Of a stretch of 64,000 nt of DNA, positions 34,001 through 42,231 are shown in pieces. A model generated the notes under the pieces. The model had not been told where the DNA came from. It was given only the letters and a program-made list of their open reading frames with translations, and made no database searches. Location: assembly GCA_016648135.1 (NCBI GenBank), contig JADDOH010010198.1, positions 62,001 to 126,000 of the forward strand, read 5' to 3'. The stretch is from Agrypnia vestita (lineage: Eukaryota; Arthropoda; Insecta; Trichoptera; Phryganeidae). Made by a program: the position numbers and the translations under genes. The stretch's first letter is position 1; every line of letters begins with the position of its first letter.

Positions 34001-34713
34001 TTCACCGACACTTCTGCCTTTTACTTAAAACAAATATTATAAATGATAATCTATTTTTACAGGAGGTGATGAAGGGACTCAACATGGTGTACACAGCCGC
34101 TTCCACGTTCAGGAGGCCTTCTCAAATGAACATGGATGAAGAAAATGGAGCGGTCGGTCAACCTGGTCTCCCACCGAAACCCAATCAAAACCTTCTGACT
34201 GTTCCCACCAAAGATGGAAGTAAGCAGGAAGCCACTGAGGATGGAGTAGTGGAAGATCAACAGGATCCGCAAACACCAGCACCTTCCGTGTTCGAAATAG
34301 ACGACGAGTTCAACCTTCCGATTTCGGTCGCCATTGTGTGTTGGATCATCTACATCTTCATGGGAGCTTGCATCTACGTGGTCTGGGAAGAGTGGAGTTT
34401 CTTCGAATCTTTTTACTTTGTCTTCATATCGATGTCCACAATTGGATTCGGAGACTTCGTTCCCAACCATCCGATTTACATGATGGGAAGTATCGTTTAC
34501 CTGGTTTTCGGTATGGCTTTGACTTCCATGTGCATCAACGTTGTCCAGGTCAAGCTGTCAGATTCCTTCAGACAGGCGAGTGCCAAGATCGGAGCCACAA
34601 TAGGTCTGAGGGTGTCTGATGAAGACGGCAGCCTGGCACCTATTACACCTCCGCCGATCGAGATTCCAGCGGTTCACGGCGCGAACAAAAATGAAACTCC
34701 AGCAAACGTCTGA
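16315..34713 (+). CDS. Two-pore-domain (K2P, TWiK-like) potassium channel, four coding exons
   Basis: This is a potassium leak channel subunit of the plasma membrane that works as a dimer. Joining 16315-17334, 17462-18587, 27153-27355 and 34063-34713 at GT-AG sites gives about 999 residues in one frame. Residues 1-610 are a polar, Ser/Lys/Glu/Pro-rich cytosolic extension. TM1 is about 612-630. The extracellular cap follows, with Cys642. Filter 1 is TTIGYG (713-718) and TM2 about 727-747. A cytosolic loop carries basic RRTVQVQ and FRRPSQ segments. TM3 is about 870-890, filter 2 STIGFG (908-913) and TM4 about 922-943, with a short tail. Family members are usually 300-450 residues, so the N-terminus is unusually long. 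The start ATG has a good context (agaaagATGG) and follows a spliced leader exon. I cannot name the exact orthologue. Confidence 0.9.
17462..18587 (+). CDS. K2P exon 3: rest of N-terminus, TM1, cap and first half of pore loop 1
   Basis: The acceptor atttta/g-g places the start at 17462, and GRTSESEMSEDQ continues the frame. Residues 341-595 are basic and disordered, with a coiled-coil-like KEREKNKKEHEEEKK stretch near 555. TM1 is FSDLVILILLCGFGGVVF. The cap contains FYKCGVKRVKR, and the pore helix NSVVYCLTVVTTIG ends the exon. The donor attg|gtaagg splits the filter glycine (phase 1), an intron position in a conserved channel motif. Third-position base use changes sharply near 18230, from AT-rich to strongly GC-rich, just before TM1. 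Confidence 0.9.
18588..18671 (+). other. Start of K2P intron 3 (18588-27152)
   Basis: Donor gtaagg. The 8.6-kb intron that follows contains repeats, LINE pieces, a SINE and a CRE cluster, each listed separately. No alternative exon was recognised in it. Confidence 0.6.
18672..18880 (+). repeat. Family A copy in K2P intron 3
   Basis: Carries tttcacagagacgaagctat, then tgtggaagtctttatagggt, and later accaattccaccataagaac. Only the left-arm type is seen here. Confidence 0.6.
18912..19091 (+). repeat. tRNA-derived SINE
   Basis: The head folds as a tRNA: GCTTGT pairs with ACAAGC (18913-18918 with 18982-18987). An A box lies at tggtcttgtggttaggac, and there is a perfect B box ggttcgaatc. The anticodon stem is not paired, so it is not a working tRNA. 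The head resembles tRNA-Pro. An unrelated ~90-bp body and an A-rich end near 19081-19091 follow. Confidence 0.6.
19334..19390 (-). mobile_element. LINE 3' tail fragment
   Basis: The block cttggcactgcaacccttgg, then tgggtcttggcctcctcaat, preceded by an (ATC)n run, is the same as in 58129-58185. On the minus strand this is a LINE 3' end with a (GAT)n tail. Confidence 0.6.
19391..21470. other. K2P intron 3, AT-rich, nothing recognised
   Basis: Short A/T tracts and short open frames only. No splice-flanked conserved frame was found. Confidence 0.4.
21471..22100. repeat. Family A left end joined to a complete family B palindrome (copy 2)
   Basis: Starts with the family A block (agactcacagagacgaagct, cgatgggcccagggatta) and runs into family B at about 21640. 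The B arms meet at a perfect inner palindrome (tcgaattccaattgg/ccaattagaattcga, 21836-21871). The right arm ends atagtcctgcgaggtt. No right-hand family A arm follows. Confidence 0.7.
22101..23869. other. K2P intron 3, AT-rich, nothing recognised
   Basis: A TA dinucleotide run lies near 23101-23134. No gene signal. Confidence 0.4.
23870..24330 (+). mobile_element. LINE 3' end, copy in plus orientation
   Basis: The frame at 24022-24297 gives MRRNVYLIMQFNRLLRGMID then NPEIMRSIGLYV. This is the C-terminal region of a Jockey-type LINE protein. An inverted, more damaged copy of the same element lies at 29030-29400. Both are 5'-truncated and inactive. Confidence 0.65.
24530..24620 (-). repeat. Family A end, reverse orientation
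   Basis: Contains ctaccctataaagacattca, then a tataaatagcttcgtgtttg block, the reverse complement of the family A outer end. Confidence 0.55.
24961..24968. promoter_or_regulatory. Perfect CRE octamer TGACGTCA
   Basis: Palindromic CREB/ATF site, one of three within 500 bp of K2P intron 3. Confidence 0.35.
25005..25076. repeat. (TA)n microsatellite
   Basis: An almost pure TA run of about 70 bp with three short interruptions. The open frames across it on both strands are artefacts. Confidence 0.9.
25338..25480. promoter_or_regulatory. GC-rich island with two perfect CRE sites in intron 3
   Basis: TGACGTCA occurs at 25378-25385 and 25444-25451, both followed by CGC. They lie in a 140-bp GC-rich patch (gccgggcgccaaaccacgag) inside AT-rich intron. 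It could be an intronic enhancer or an alternative promoter, or a repeat fragment. Nothing here proves activity. Confidence 0.35.
25481..26844. other. K2P intron 3, no gene recognised
   Basis: Two short related blocks (gttaatgtcttggctaa near 25659, gttaatgtcgtggttac near 25809) suggest decayed SINE pieces. Minus-strand open frames of 77-84 codons match nothing known. Confidence 0.35.
26845..26990. repeat. Family B right-arm fragment
   Basis: Contains tataagttactttaatgga, tccaacgttttacag and, further on, aggcaaaaatatac, as in the other family B right arms. The rest is missing. Confidence 0.45.
27153..27355 (+). CDS. K2P exon 4: selectivity filter 1 end and TM2
   Basis: The acceptor tatttttatag lies before 27153. 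With the split G it reads GYGHIAPSTTTGRALT and then IVYAIIGIPLFLILLADFGK, the diagnostic first filter and TM2 of K2P channels. The exon ends RRTVQVQ at donor ttcag|gtgagg, phase 0, ready to join exon 5 or either micro-exon in intron 4. It is 203 nt long and GC-rich like the end of exon 3. Confidence 0.95.
27356..27896 (+). other. Start of K2P intron 4 (27356-34062), nothing recognised
   Basis: Donor gtgagg. The first 540 bp are AT-rich without a recognised repeat. A short readthrough frame after exon 4 is not coding. Confidence 0.45.
27897..28073. repeat. Small foldback element (177 bp), same family as 11097
   Basis: gttttcaccacttttttatt pairs with its complement at the right end (aatacaaaagtggtgaaaac). 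Each arm holds aatatcaacatgtttcaga, and gtatacaattgtatcc lies in the middle. Confidence 0.7.
28074..28569. other. Intron 4, unassigned moderately GC-rich block
   Basis: 28150-28320 has LINE-like composition (cgatccctcgttatgagga, gagagatggatcttactact), but I could not assign a frame. A perfect TGACGTCA lies at 28391-28398. Confidence 0.3.
28570..28970 (-). mobile_element. LINE C-terminal fragment (RTE-like), minus strand
   Basis: Minus-strand frames give RWADDIVAVGGKKWLQLA and then an EEWKNKEEAYIQQWKDE-like segment, a common end of RTE-type LINE proteins in insects. Several frameshifts are present, so it is inactive. Confidence 0.6.
29030..29400 (-). mobile_element. LINE 3' end, inverted partner of 23870-24330
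   Basis: The reverse complement carries the same blocks as the plus copy (ccaatatacaggaccaactt against ccaatatacagcaacctgcc; caatagtttagagataagaa). A ~35-bp local duplication near 29220-29260 repeats the acttcttatctc stretch. Confidence 0.6.
29675..29860. repeat. Two perfect 93-bp tandem units, TTC-rich
   Basis: ttctttatgtgttcttttac... starts at 29675 and again at 29768 with no difference seen over 93 bp. The strand is pyrimidine-rich. The 130-codon open frame across it has a repeated Phe/Leu/Tyr peptide and is not a gene. Confidence 0.85.
29940..30235. other. GC-rich unassigned block in intron 4
   Basis: Composition differs from the intron around it (ggcggccgtgccgcctcgca, ggagcggggtagcgcggtc). 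Short open frames on the minus strand match nothing I know. It is probably a retroelement piece. Confidence 0.3.
30368..30575 (+). repeat. Family A copy in K2P intron 4
   Basis: agtctcacagagacgaagct, then cgatggcccagggttaata, atgatctggctaaagggatc, and caattccatcgtaagaacat. This is one of the best preserved left arms. It ends about at ttctatacag without a family B body. Confidence 0.7.
30576..31814. other. Intron 4, nothing recognised
   Basis: 31080-31310 has a loose repetition of atttcaatgatatctgtctg-like units (ttaatttcaacgatatcc, tttatttcaatgatatctgt, tttatctcaatgacatcgga). No gene. Confidence 0.35.
31815..31905 (+). repeat. Family A end fragment
   Basis: atagatgtctcacagagaca then acggaagtctttgggtg. 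Followed by a block (31915-32060) shared with 13555-13720. Confidence 0.5.
32055..32190 (+). repeat. Family C fragment
   Basis: cggccggttcgggtttggtg, then gttacacgaagttacgg and cagacagacagacaacgaaa. The same order is seen at 53540-53685. Confidence 0.5.
32338..32406 (+). CDS. Candidate K2P micro-exon A (alternative exon)
   Basis: From ATG at 32338 the frame reads MSDKK and then KEKKKAVVTIVQNENEEE, ending exactly at a donor (gaagag|gtaacc) in phase 0. Two readings are possible. It may be a cassette of 18 codons starting at 32353 after a weak AG, inserted between exon 4 (RRTVQVQ) and exon 5 (EVMKGL). Or it may be an alternative first exon using the ATG, giving a protein with only TM3-P2-TM4. 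An in-frame stop lies upstream at 32311. The near-identical unit at 32811-32879 and the shared phase argue that both are real. Confidence 0.6.
32811..32879 (+). CDS. Candidate K2P micro-exon B (duplicate of micro-exon A)
   Basis: From ATG the frame reads MSFNK and then KKPRKAVVTMVECENDEE, ending at donor gaggag|gtaact in phase 0. It has the same length (23 codons) as the copy 473 bp upstream. A tttatcatgtct start and an in-frame AAG-AAG at the same offset are shared. The protein core AVVT-V is conserved, with some third-position-only changes (GTG/GTA, GAA/GAG). Tandemly duplicated alternative exons are the simplest reading. Confidence 0.6.
32880..33504. other. Intron 4, AT-rich, nothing recognised
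   Basis: No third copy of the micro-exon and no repeat was found here. Confidence 0.4.
33505..33990. repeat. Family B palindrome, copy 3, just upstream of K2P exon 5
   Basis: Begins tagggtgtctcgtagctaga. The left arm (gcgacatcaaaatttgcat, tcattcccttctatacaaat) is mirrored by the right arm (tagtaattaaagcgaatgaa, aaatttgattaccttatctc) around a centre near 33745-33785 (ttaaaaccttgcag/ttgtaaggttttt). It ends only about 70 bp before the exon 5 acceptor. Confidence 0.65.
34063..34713 (+). CDS. K2P exon 5: loop, TM3, filter 2, TM4 and C-terminus
   Basis: The acceptor ctatttttacag precedes EVMKGLNMVYTAASTFRRPS. TM3 is ISVAIVCWIIYIFMGACIY. The second pore loop is SFFESFYFVFISMSTIGFGD, and TM4 is SIVYLVFGMALTSMCINVV. 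The C-terminal tail is about 50 residues and ends ETPANV with TGA at 34711. Phase 0 at the start matches exon 4 and both intron-4 micro-exons. Confidence 0.95.
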   Translation, partial: EVMKGLNMVYTAASTFRRPSQMNMDEENGAVGQPGLPPKPNQNLLTVPTKDGSKQEATEDGVVEDQQDPQTPAPSVFEIDDEFNLPISVAIVCWIIYIFMGACIYVVWEEWSFFESFYFVFISMSTIGFGDFVPNHPIYMMGSIVYLVFGMALTSMCINVVQVKLSDSFRQASAKIGATIGLRVSDEDGSLAPITPPPIEIPAVHGANKNETPANV

Positions 34714-35200
34714 AACGATTGAATCCGAATTAGTTTAATGAATGATATTTCAATGTACTTGTAAGAAATAGGGATGGAAACAAATTACAGGGTTTTCGGA
34801 AAAAGTAACAGTTATCACTGTCAACGAATAGCAGTCTATGTGTGAAAATGTGACATTAAAATTGTCACGTTTCTAAATTAAGGCTTATTGCACTATCACA
34901 TACAAAATGATTATTTCAATTAATCAACATTTTTTCTATGATAATATAATACCCTTCCAGCGATGCTTTATAGATAATATGATTATATCAATTTCAAAAT
35001 TATATATATTTTTTAATGCTTCAAATACAGTTACCCCTTGTCATATCATATCGTCAAAGAAAATGTGTATAAGCTAATGTGTTTATTAAATTAATGATAT
35101 TGAATGAATTAATTTCTTTTAAATAAATTGTTGTATTGAGACATTACATGAGGACGTGAAAAGCAAAGACAGCAATATCTTCGAGGTTTACTAATAAAGA
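34714..35200 (+). promoter_or_regulatory. K2P 3' UTR with candidate poly(A) signals
   Basis: After the TGA stop, AATAAA occurs first at 35122-35127 and again at 35193-35198. Both fit a 3' UTR of about 430-500 nt. The real cleavage site cannot be read from sequence alone. Confidence 0.5.
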
Positions 35201-37257
35201 ATGTACCCATTGTTTTATAGTTTTTATCGGAAATATAGTCTTTAAAACAGGAAACATGATATTGGCAGGAATAAATGACATCTAAAATTCAGTACATTTT
35301 AAATAACCTCGGTGACTGCATTCAAAACATTTTTTTAAATTTTTTGAACATTGCTGCATTTACTTTTATAACGATCATATATAAATAATGAAAAAAATGT
35401 ATTTTTTTATGAATAGCCAGCAAAAATTTGATTGTTTCAATTTAATTAACTTCTTATTTAATTCCAAAAGCCTTTCGATCGACAAAAACTGAAAATAGAA
35501 TGTGAAAATTTTAATTTCTAACAATTTTTAAGAACAAACGAATAATTTTAAGAAAATATCATCGACGAAACTATTGCCATGGCTGTTATATATTTCAGAA
35601 ATACAAAATTACCTATTAATTTGATTGCCTTCTTCATTCGAAAATTTTTGTGGTTGGTTTAATAGAGTGAAATAAACATTTAATCTATAGAAGACTGCTT
35701 TCTATAGTCCCAAAAAAATAATTTAAACGTGCTCCGACCAACACCCCAAAATAATTTTTAGTTATAAAATACAATAAAAAAAACCCACATGAAATTGGCA
35801 GTTTAAAATTAATTTTATGGGGTATCTTAAATTTAAATATATGGAGATTTGTTAATACGAATCAATTTCATTAGTATTTTTTCGGTATATTTTATTTTAA
35901 TCTTTAAAAAATATGTGGAAAAACTACACGATAATTGCAGATCCATAATAGTTAATATCACAATAAATTGATATGATATGATATACCTACGAAATTCATA
36001 TAAAAACGATATCTAATTTCTTATAAATTATAAGTAGGTATATGTATATACATAGCCTTTTCAAAGATCAGTGTACTCAATTAAACGCTTTATTTTTTAA
36101 TCAATAGACGGCACTTAATTTTTATGATAACGTGATTTGCGGTGCTTCCTACTATTTAAGTTATTATTTTGTTATAAATTATTTATAATATAGTAAAGAA
36201 ATAACTGCTGTATTGAACCAAATTACGATGAAAAATAATGCTTATGTAAAATGTAAAATATATGTAATTTTCATTAATTGAACTCGAAAAGCTTTCAATG
36301 GTGTTAGAGATTTCACATGTATATGTGGAAATGACAAAGTATATGTAATGTAAGTATTTGAGATGGATTTAATATTTTGAAATATATTTATTCGACATTT
36401 ATGTATTAATCTTTTTAATTTCTTGAATATTTAAGTCTTTAAATATATGTTTAAAAATATTTTATAATAAATTCCGCAGGCGATTTATCTAGAAATTTAA
36501 AAAAGTTTTGTAGAAAGTTTGACGTGCTGTTTTTGTTTTAATTTTTATAATGAAATAATTAAGATGTCTTAATTTATAAAATGTGAAAATGAATGATTTC
36601 TTTAATTATTAAGTCAAATAATCAATTTAGAGTTAAAAAAATATAAAACCATAAATAAAATATTATGAATGCCTTCAGTAAATTTTTATAACTTTTTAAA
36701 TTTCTATACATTTATATAACATATATAAGATATAATTTTTTATTTACATTTCAAAATTAATTATTCAACTTTGATATTTTTCGTATTTTATGAATGTTGA
36801 TAGTTAATCTTTTACATGTATCCACCTACTTCAAAATGTAAATGCTTATTTATTTCTACATAATATATTTAATTTAAGTACAAACATAAACATAGATGTA
36901 CACACTCATTGAAAAATACAATAATGTATAAAAATTATCCATCCATATACCAGTTAATGCAGAAAATTTACCATGCTATCTGTATCACATATAAGTTATT
37001 TATTTTATACGAATTTATCAGATCTAAAACTTTTGAACGAATCTCATAATGCTGATAATTCTTAATATCATAAGTATATACACTTTTCTGCACAATGCTT
37101 TTGCGGTTTGCAGTGCATATTGTAAAGTTTAATACATTGTTATATTTACGCATATTTCGATATTGTAAATAAAAGTTTTTAATTTTTTATGAATATTTCA
37201 TTACATCCAAATCTAATTATACAATTAATTTAAAACTTAATTGATTATTTTATTCAA
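35201..37257. other. AT-rich intergenic stretch, nothing recognised
   Basis: Very low GC, short open frames only. No repeat shared with the rest of the window was noticed. Confidence 0.4.
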
Positions 37258-37560
37258 TTAGCATGCAGTGCATAAACAGTAAGCTGGAGAAACGACGGTT
37301 GAGATGGTATTGGCACATAAGACGGAGACCACCAGACCATACGGTGAAGCAGGCAATGTCTATGGAGCTTCATAGACAGTCATCCAAAGAACTCCTGGAT
37401 GACTCCAAAATATTACAGAGAAACAGCCTGGATGAAAGCGATACCCAGACCCAAAGAAGATACAGCCTGAGAACGAGAAGAGCCGACCCCAACAGACAAT
37501 GAGTTGGGACAGTGCAAGGAAGAAGAAATGAGCTAATTGTAATACTTTTTAAGAAATTAC
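37258..37560 (+). mobile_element. LINE C-terminal fragment (RTE-like)
   Basis: The frame at 37263-37502 reads KLEKRRLRWYWHIRRRPPDH, later SLRTRRADPNRQ with a stop. This matches the common LRWYGHV-RRPPD ... RRADP ending of insect LINE proteins. The middle is degraded and no 5' part is present. Confidence 0.7.
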
Positions 37561-37662
37561 TGTATTTCCTCTGAATTACTGATGAATTATGATCGTGCGT
37601 AAGTATAGTAATGAAAAATTAAAATATGCATTGTTAAATAAAATAAAAAGGAATTTATTATA

Positions 37663-38501
37663 TAGGGTGACCCATTAGATACGCCGGATTTAAAAATAAA
37701 ATGGATCTGTAAATTATTATTTGATCTCGCAATTTTTATTGATATATAATTTAAACATGTTGAGATTAATAATGGAATATGTTGTCAGCCAATTGGCCGC
37801 CGCGGCTGAGCTTGCATACCCTGACACTTAAAATCAAATTTTAGAAAAAAAATGTAAAGCAGTTATCTCAATTTCAGCAATAACTCGTTGAATTTTTGTT
37901 CAAGATCTGGGCGGCCAATTTCAGCACTTCAGGGAAATTACACGCACAGGAAAATGTTATCACAACAAACTGGTTTCTCTTAATGCATGGCGTGTGGCAT
38001 CATCGTGTTGAAAGCTCATTTCTTCGAGGTCCATATCATCCAATTAATCCCACAAAAAGTTCAATATCGTGCCACGATATCAAACGTATTCCATTTACAG
38101 TTACAGCTTGGCCAGACTCATTCTCAAAAAATAAAATGGTCCAATTTCACCTCCACTCCTAAATCCATATCGTACAGTGACTCTTTGCGGGTGCATCGAT
38201 TTTTCATGAATAACACGAGGATTTTTATTGCCGCAATATATCTACAATTCTATGAAAACGAGCTTCATCGCCAAAGATGATATTTAAAAAAAATATATGA
38301 TCCATTGTTTTCTATTATCCAATTATAACGTGTTTTAACAATTAGTAATAATACGTTCTTATTGTGTATTGTGATTTTTTTTTAATAACTTCTATGATAG
38401 CAGATGACAAATGTCGAAACATTAGGGTTGCTAAATTAAATATAGGTATATAAAAAAAAAATTGAGAAATTTAAATATGGCGTACCCGATGGACCACCCT
38501 A
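37663..38501 (-). mobile_element. Decayed Tc1/mariner-like element (839 bp)
   Basis: Inverted ends TAGGGTGACCCATTAGATAC (left) and the complement of TAGGGTGGTCCATCGGGTAC (right) are flanked by TA on both sides (37661-37662, 38502-38503). Minus-strand frames give FGDEARFH (first catalytic Asp) and FENESGQAVTVNG, both hallmark strings of a mariner-like transposase family common in insects. The frame is broken by stops and indels, and the downstream catalytic residues are lost. It is a dead copy. Confidence 0.7.
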
Positions 38502-40560
38502 TATTATTGATTATTCATTTAATTAATTAAATAAGCACAAAAATATGCATAGATATAGGTTTACATTTTTCGTAAAAAAGTATCCCAAACAATTAAATTT
38601 GCGTATGTTAGATTAATTACGTATCATTTTAATTAACTACGTTATATAATATTGGATAAATAAAAATTTAAGAGAAAAAAAGGATCCTCGGCCACTACTT
38701 ACCTCGCTGGATATAAAAAAATACCTGTTCTAAGGTAAATAGCTTTTTTTAGCATTTTTCCACCTAGAATAGATATCTAATATTTATTTCGAAAGAGAAT
38801 GTATGTACGGTAAAAATCAAGAGTAAAAAATATTAAAAAGTATATAAATTAAAAAGTATATATATGCGAGATGCAGGAAAAAATAAAAATAAATGCAAAC
38901 GGTAGTTTCACATGTCTTATCATCGATCTACAAAAAAGTGGAAAACTTAAATAAAAGTAAAATGAAAAACAAAGAAAAATAAACTGGAATGCAAAGAAGG
39001 AAAAATAATGGACGTACCTTATTTGGTTAGAAGATAAATAAAATCACAAAAATGACAAGCAGGACTCAAAAATCTATAAAACATGGTAGAATAAATAAAA
39101 CAAAATATGTACAATAATCATAGTGTTGAGGAAAATAATTGGTAAAATGTGATACAGTAAAATATACTATGTAAAAATAATCACGGTAAAGAGAACAATC
39201 TAGAATACAACTTTGTAACAGATAAGAGTAACAAGCAAAGGAAATAATTAAAATGTGTGAAAATGAAGTGAATATGGCCGTTCTACAGCTTACATCATTT
39301 ACATATTGGTTCACAATATATAACAAGCAGGAGTTAAGACATGTTAAAAATATATGAAAGAAAAAAATATGCACACGATCAGTTTAACAGTTAGCCAATA
39401 GTAAAAATTAGAGGTTTTTTCACTAGCGTACTTATTTATCTCCCGGCAGTCGATCCCCAAAGAATGTTCAGGAGTACTCAGTTCATTTATCAAGATTTGT
39501 AATTGATCTAAGGCAGATCTGTTCATCTAAGAAACACTTATCAAATTATTCCTACAGTATATTTTTTAAAAGATACATCATACCATTCAGTCTTATTCAA
39601 AGCTAATCACTCAAAAGTGAATCATTCTTTAAATGAACTGAAATTTATAACATAATCATAACCTACCTACGGTATACAATATACGTATCAAAAACATCGG
39701 TGCACTGCTTCAAAAATGCAGTTTTCATATTTTTGATGATCTATGTTTATTTAAAAAATGTACTTTAATATCAAATATAGAAATTGACACGTCATTTTGA
39801 TGAATTTCATTTAAAATTTTACTTACAAATAAAAGGTTATAAACACATATAATTATATCTATTAAAATAAATGTTAAATAATCCAATAATTCTGTTTTTG
39901 AACGGTGCTAACTTATACGAATGCCATCTGTTGGAGAATATATTTACTTTTAAGTTTAACTTGAAGCTTTTCCATCTATCAAACTTTTCCTAAACCAAAT
40001 AAAAGCTTTCTTAGTTGAGGAAAATACCGCAACTTTGAAATAATCTTAAAATAAGTACGAGTAAACGGGAGCGTTTGGTAATATAATAAATGTAAGCTGA
40101 AATATATTATCACGGGACGTGTTTTTAGGAGACAAATGACAAGGCTGAAAATTAATTTAGTTTAAATTATTACAAAGGAAAGTGATTGGATACGAGTAAC
40201 ATTGTATCACACTGGTTCTGACGCTAATATGTCGCACTTGTTACTGTCAAGAATTAATTAATTGTCTTTGCGTTGCGTGACTACTTTAATAGATAAATTC
40301 CTTTGAGATATTTTTTCAACAGATTACGAGAGACTTGTAGAGCACTTGTAGAGTTCTTGACGTTTCCAATGTAGCGTTTTAGTTGTAGACGTAGTCCAAA
40401 GTTGTAGACGTTAGTTAATAAAATTTGTTCAACTTTATGTATGTATTATACAACAATATGATGTATATAATACCTAATCAAATATTTTGTAATAAAAAGT
40501 ACCTAATTAAAAAAAAAAACAGGTAACGAAGGTTACTTCTCAGACTTGACCTGTACATCT
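38502..40560. other. AT-rich intergenic, nothing recognised
   Basis: Short open frames only. A tandem pair of related phrases (agagcacttgtagagttctt; gttgtagacgtagtccaaag/gttgtagacg) lies near 40340-40410. Confidence 0.35.
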
Positions 40561-41510
40561 ATTAGATGTCGCCTATTGATTTTGTCCTTGCTTGTACACT
40601 TCTATTTTATCTACTTCCATTTCCAGTGACCGCCAAATCATCCAGGCAGTCTTCATCTCTTCTAGAAGTATGCCCAAAGCACGTAAGATTTTTTTTGTAC
40701 GGAGTTTCAAAAGAAATAAGACGTTCGTTGGTCTCAAAGTCCACGGTATACACGGCACATGACGTCAACATCGAGCATGTTAAATTTATTCATAGGGTCC
40801 ATATTTTAATGTCATACAAAGCCATGTAGATGCAACCTTAGGGACCAACCTCTAACATATATGCTCTATTCGGTGTTCGATGCATTGTGTACTGACTTGC
40901 ACGCGCATTATTGATTCTGAGCACTTTGGAAGACGACCACCAAAATAAGTGTTATCACGTCCGTTTTTCAATTGAATCGTGAGCTCATTAATATCTACTT
41001 TACTCGCAACAAACAAGGCAAATATCGCAATTTACAAGAATACGAATTTAAAGCCTGGTTTAGTTGTGACATTCCATTCCACACAGCCCTAATCCTTATG
41101 ATGGGAGCTCATCCATTCATCTCTTACATCTCAAATCTACGTTCACAAGGCATAACCTTCAAAAGCACTTAAACATTTTTCAGACACGATTTCGCTCAAA
41201 AAAATATCGAGTCTGCTGAAGACATTTCAGGCGATTTGTAAAACGCGGAAAATTGGAAAACGGATGTAAAGCCAATCCTTATTTGATGGTGGAAATTGAA
41301 GGCTTTCATTTCTGTTTGCGGCTCGGAAGTGTTTCTAGAAAAAGTAGACATTTTCCGGTCAGTAAATTTTCTTTTGATGTATGCCAAATCCCGTCTTCAT
41401 TAATTTCTTTTGTAATTTGTTATTTTCATGTACGTTTTGTATTTTACGCAGGATTGACTTCAATGTCTGCGTCTTAAAATTTCACACCAACACGTACGTG
41501 GGAGATAATA
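40561..41510. other. Unassigned region, likely retroelement debris
   Basis: Composition is less AT-rich, with several open frames of 60-90 codons on both strands. None matches a family I know. A perfect TGACGTCA lies at 40760-40767. The stretch leads into a Penelope-like remnant. Confidence 0.3.
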
Positions 41511-41830
41511 TTATATTTAACAATTCAGGTGTTTATAAACTTTTGTGTAAAGATTTTACAGCTTTTTATATTGGAAAAACCTAAATTTAATGTAATAGTA
41601 ATAGAGCATTTAAGATGTCTGTATAATCATTGTTTTTCTGAATTTTCAAATCATTTAATAGAAAATAACGGTTTCGATTATCGGTAAGATTAGAACTCTA
41701 TTCTATTTATAAATAATTTTGGTCTGAAATTAAATAATTTAGGATCAATAGAAAATCAGTCAAATATCTTATTTGTTCTATGTTTTTTTCAACTTTTTTT
41801 ACATAGTGGACAACTCTTTACTTAAATAAA
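41511..41830 (+). mobile_element. Old Penelope-like remnant (GIY-YIG endonuclease piece)
   Basis: The frame gives NNSGVYKLLCKDFTAFYIGK, then a T and a stop. This is the GIY-YIG signature (GVY...YIG-T) as used in Penelope endonuclease domains. Further downstream, broken frames still resemble the following region (FSNHLI near 41650). It is clearly older than the pair at 42072-44750. Confidence 0.6.
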
Positions 41831-42231
41831 TTAAAATAACATATATAGCTGAAATCAGGAATATTAAAACAAGATTGTGATATTTTGTATTTATATTAAA
41901 AAATTAATATATACCTACCTATATTACTATCTGATTCTAGCATCTCGTGACAACATTTCACCTGTAGATGAGAGGTTCTGTCACTGCCAAAACTAAAGTA
42001 GTTTAATATTTTATTAAACTCAAGTGGAGTAAGCACAGTTTTATAAACATACATTTTAATTATTTATTGAATTGGCGTTAACTTTGTGGAATGACATTAT
42101 AATTATATATAAATAAATAGATTACTTGTCTAAGACCACTAATGAGTTTAAGATGATTACACAACTAGTTTCGACAACTACCGATGTTGTCATCAACGGG
42201 TGATGATTTAAACTGAAGCATAAGAGTAAAA

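Noticed and set aside
40566..40829. 87-codon plus and 61-codon minus frames as host genes
   Set aside because: No motif, no splice context, and flanked by retroelement debris. Left as unassigned.
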